A stretch of DNA of 64,000 nt, taken from NCBI GenBank assembly GCA_004026145.2, contig CP034990.1, forward strand, positions 13,637,947 through 13,701,946. The letters run 5' to 3'. Source of the DNA: Takifugu bimaculatus (taxonomy: Eukaryota; Chordata; Actinopteri; Tetraodontiformes; Tetraodontidae). How positions within the stretch are numbered: the first letter of the stretch is position 1; every line of letters begins with the position of its first letter. This document shows, one piece after another, positions 61,174-64,000 of this stretch. A program made the translations under genes and the position numbers. The notes under the pieces are model-generated. The model was not told the origin of the DNA, did not search any database, and saw only the letters and a program-made list of their open reading frames with translations.

Positions 61174-64000
61174 CTTCATCAAATGAATCGCTTCCTTTGC
61201 TGGAGTCCCAGAATGATTCTCACAAAGTTAAAACAGTGATGGGATTCTCTGCTCACATGCTGATTACGACCAAATGCAGCCGCAACAACTCCACCATGAA
61301 ATTGCAACAGACGGCGACTCAAAAATATGCACTGGTGCACAAACACTCAATCGTCGTCAGCAGCGGCGACCGGGGGGGCCTGGAGACGGCGTCCTGTGGC
61401 TACAAACGCCTAAACGAGACTTCCCATTTAGGGCACTTTTTCATTAATTTTGAACTACACACAGGGGTTTTCCACATTGCTTGGGGGGGAACGGAGGAGT
61501 GGTGGGGAATAGGGATGTCCCCCATTACTGTGGGAAACTGGGAGGGAGAGGAAAACCCAGGATGACAGCTGAAGGAAGAGATGGAGGACGAGTCCTCTGA
61601 AGTTGTGTTTACTTGTCTTGGTAATGTAGGTCAGAGCCCAACGGAGGACTTGTAGATTGCAGGAGTTCTGACTGAGCGGCGTCTGCCTGCACTCATTCGA
61701 TTTGATCAATACAAAGGATCATCTGCCCAGATTCCAGATGTGCAGGCTCCGCCCACTTCCATGCAACCACGCACCCAATCGATGTCCAGGCGTCATTTTC
61801 TGCGCTGGGGGAACTTCTTATTCCAACTATCAATTAGCATTAATCATTTCTTCGGCCGCAGATTGTTTGATTTTGTTATTTGAAATGAATCAATAATCCC
61901 TTCAGGAACCTCCCGAGCTAAAAAAGGCACATGCGGAGCCGCGTTGAGGGTCCACGTGCCTGATCTTTGATGCCAGTTCGATGCTTTGATCGTTCAAAGC
62001 CAACAGATTCTGGCACCAACACAACACTGACCTACTTGCTGCATTCTTTAGCATTTTCAAACCCTTTTTTGTCTCTGTGATTGTGGAAAAGCAGCAGCCA
62101 TCTGTCAGTATGAATTCCACCAAGTGTGTTGTCTGTGTTTTATAATCTGTTTATAGAGATAAAGTGTCTTTTATCCTATGCCGGCTACACGACATTATAT
62201 GGGTAGCCTTCCCGTCGTGTTTATTTTATTTTAAAAATCACCTTACAACATTGAGGAAATCCCAACTGATAGCGAAAACTGTGTCAGTAACTCGATTGCC
62301 TTCAATCCAATCGCCCCACACACACAAAGCTAATATCGGCTCAGTTTTGACTGGCTGTTTACCCACCGTCTGTTGTTTCAGTGGACAAACCAGAATTACT
62401 GTGAGTTTGTGTCAACGTACTTTTCAAGAATGGAACTAAATTGATGTCACTGTGAAAAGAAACCATTGCACCGATTTTGGAAGCCAACACATCTGAAATT
62501 AGTGTCCAATTTAATTGTCAGCTCAAAAGGTCCCTTTAAAACATTTCCATGTTCCATTTTCCAAGTTGCCCGGTGGTGGATGTGTAAGGATAATAGCGGC
62601 TGTTTCTGTCAACACAGCTTTAAGCTACGCTAACAAAAGGTCAATCCTGCAACTCAATTCCAGTTTTGTTAAAGGATCAGACCCTCAACGACGGACGCTT
62701 CTTTCACAGCTCTCTGAGAAGCTTTTGTCCTTTGACCTTCCGTCGTGTGACGTTTACACCAACAAAAATAGGCAGTGCTTAAAATAATTGGCAAGCAAGC
62801 AGATTTTAAAGCTAAAGCTAGAACTGGACCATGAAGAGACGAAGTCAGGACTGGAGATCAAATGTACAAGTGACGTTTACAGCAATCGGATAACCCCTCT
62901 CCTCCCCTCTTAGAGGATAAATTGATCTTAAAGTTCTGATCTTATTCCGCTCAGTAAACCTACACGCATCCTTCAACCCTGCAGTGGAAACCTCAGATCT
63001 TTTTCACATTTCCTGATTTTCCATACGTCCTGATCTTCAGAGGCCCAAGATCGCAGACAGATTTGGAAAAAGTATCAGATGTAGACCTTTGAAGAGAGAT
63101 CTTTGCTTTGGGGGCGTGCGTGCTGATACTCTTAGCTTAACAGAACCTGGATGGTGGGCTTCAAAAGACTTGGAATATGCCAGAATCTCTGCATTTATTT
63201 TAAAGCTAAACAGGGAAAGAGAAGAGCACGTGGTTGTTTGACCGGATCAGGAGATGGTTGTAGATGACATCCTCCACCAGCTGGAAGACCTGGTGCTGTG
63301 ACGTCATTGCACAGAATCAAGCGTCCGTCACACACAACAATCAGCAGCAGTGGATTGTCAGTTATATTTCTTATCTATATTTTTATAGATCTTCTTCCTC
63401 CCGCTAAAAGAACCCAAACAGGGGACTGAATTCGGCCCAGGTCTCCATAAGCTCGGCCAGTCTGCTGGAATGAAGGAACTGTGATTGATCACGGGTGACA
63501 GACATGAATGAGAAGCACTTTGAAACTTTCATCAAGGTGACCTGAAGGCTCAGCCTGTCAGGATGATGTGCAGCACTGCATGAAAACTGGATCTGAACCT
63601 CCCCAATTGGGTCGACTGCAAAGATGATTTGCTTATTCGCATGAAGAACGATAAGAACGAATAAAGATCTACCGATCTCATCACAGTGATCAGGCCACAG
63701 TGTAAGTTATACAGTATAATGTTGTACAGGCTATTATTTTTCATTTTTAATCTGTAAGGACCAGTCCTTGGCCCTTCCTTTTAACACAACCTGTTCAAAA
63801 AGAGGAAATCCTAACAAGGTAATAAGAAGAGGGGCTTTAGAGCTGCTTCACTGGAAATCAGCAGTGACATGCGAGACGTGTTTTATTGGCATACGGTGAG
63901 TTTTCCTGCGGAGGACCCCTCTCAGACCGGCTCCTGAGAGACGGAGACCAGATGGAGGCTGACAAGCTTTAGCGGCAAACGTTTTAGCTGATGAGGAAGG

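Larger units (their letters stand above)
56308..64000 (+). other. Presumed first coding intron of the tetraspanin gene
   Basis: No further tetraspanin exon (for example one encoding a GCG-type end of helix 1) was found, nor any other gene. The stretch is unremarkable apart from the microsatellites, the G-quadruplex motif and the telomere-like words listed separately. A moderately G/C-balanced block at about 59460-59700 could be regulatory. Confidence 0.5.

Overview
The window is nuclear DNA from a bony fish, most likely a percomorph teleost with a compact genome; a pufferfish-like species is a reasonable guess. The signs are vertebrate genes with GT-AG introns, many only 78-125 bp long, short intergenic gaps in the left half, abundant CA/TG and TA microsatellites, and remnants that look like a teleost SINE and an LTR element. 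No bacterial, viral or plasmid features were seen. The dense gene block lies at about 4-38.5 kb; the right-hand 25 kb is nearly gene-free.

Layout from left to right. 1-3.9 kb: no gene recognised, one SINE-like relic. 4.0-6.5 kb (-): psma4, a complete 261-residue proteasome alpha subunit in eight coding segments, with a tRNA-His(GUG) gene in the second intron on the same strand. 7.1-11 kb (+): slc25a44, a mitochondrial carrier of 312 residues, divergent from psma4, with a tandem 58/60-bp duplication near its first exon. 12.3-15.1 kb (+): a four-exon cellular retinoic acid-binding protein, best called crabp1. 15.1-27.7 kb (-): sin3a, a transcriptional co-repressor scaffold with 20 coding exons (1284 residues), meeting crabp1 tail to tail within a few tens of bases. 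28.2-32.7 kb (-): a gene for a secreted, probably GPI-anchored zona pellucida (ZP)-domain protein, modelled here as 14 coding exons and 742 residues. 34.6-38.5 kb (-): taldo1 (transaldolase), whose first coding exon carries a one-base frameshift as printed. 39-56 kb: a long non-coding stretch with an LTR-like remnant, microsatellites and a 214-bp near-perfect hairpin. 55.9-56.3 kb (+): the first coding exon of a tetraspanin (probably tspan4); the rest of the window would be its first coding intron.

The genes do not form one pathway. They cover protein degradation (psma4), mitochondrial branched-chain amino acid import (slc25a44), retinoid handling (crabp1), chromatin repression (sin3a), the pentose phosphate pathway (taldo1), a membrane organiser (tspan4) and an extracellular ZP protein. 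Their linkage is still informative. From general knowledge of the human map, PSMA4, CRABP1 and SIN3A are on 15q24-25, SLC25A44 and CRABP2 on 1q22-23, and TALDO1 and TSPAN4 on 11p15.5, so the window joins blocks that are separate in human.

Exon limits were read by eye from splice sites, reading frame and remembered family sequences. For psma4, slc25a44, crabp1, sin3a and the ZP gene the exon lengths sum to a whole number of codons; for taldo1 they leave exactly one base over, which is the frameshift reported. No clearly novel biological system was found. The best leads are the taldo1 frameshift, the TG repeat replacing the polypyrimidine tract before crabp1 exon 2, the large hairpin at 47.0-47.2 kb, and the in-frame 86-codon extension upstream of the tetraspanin start.
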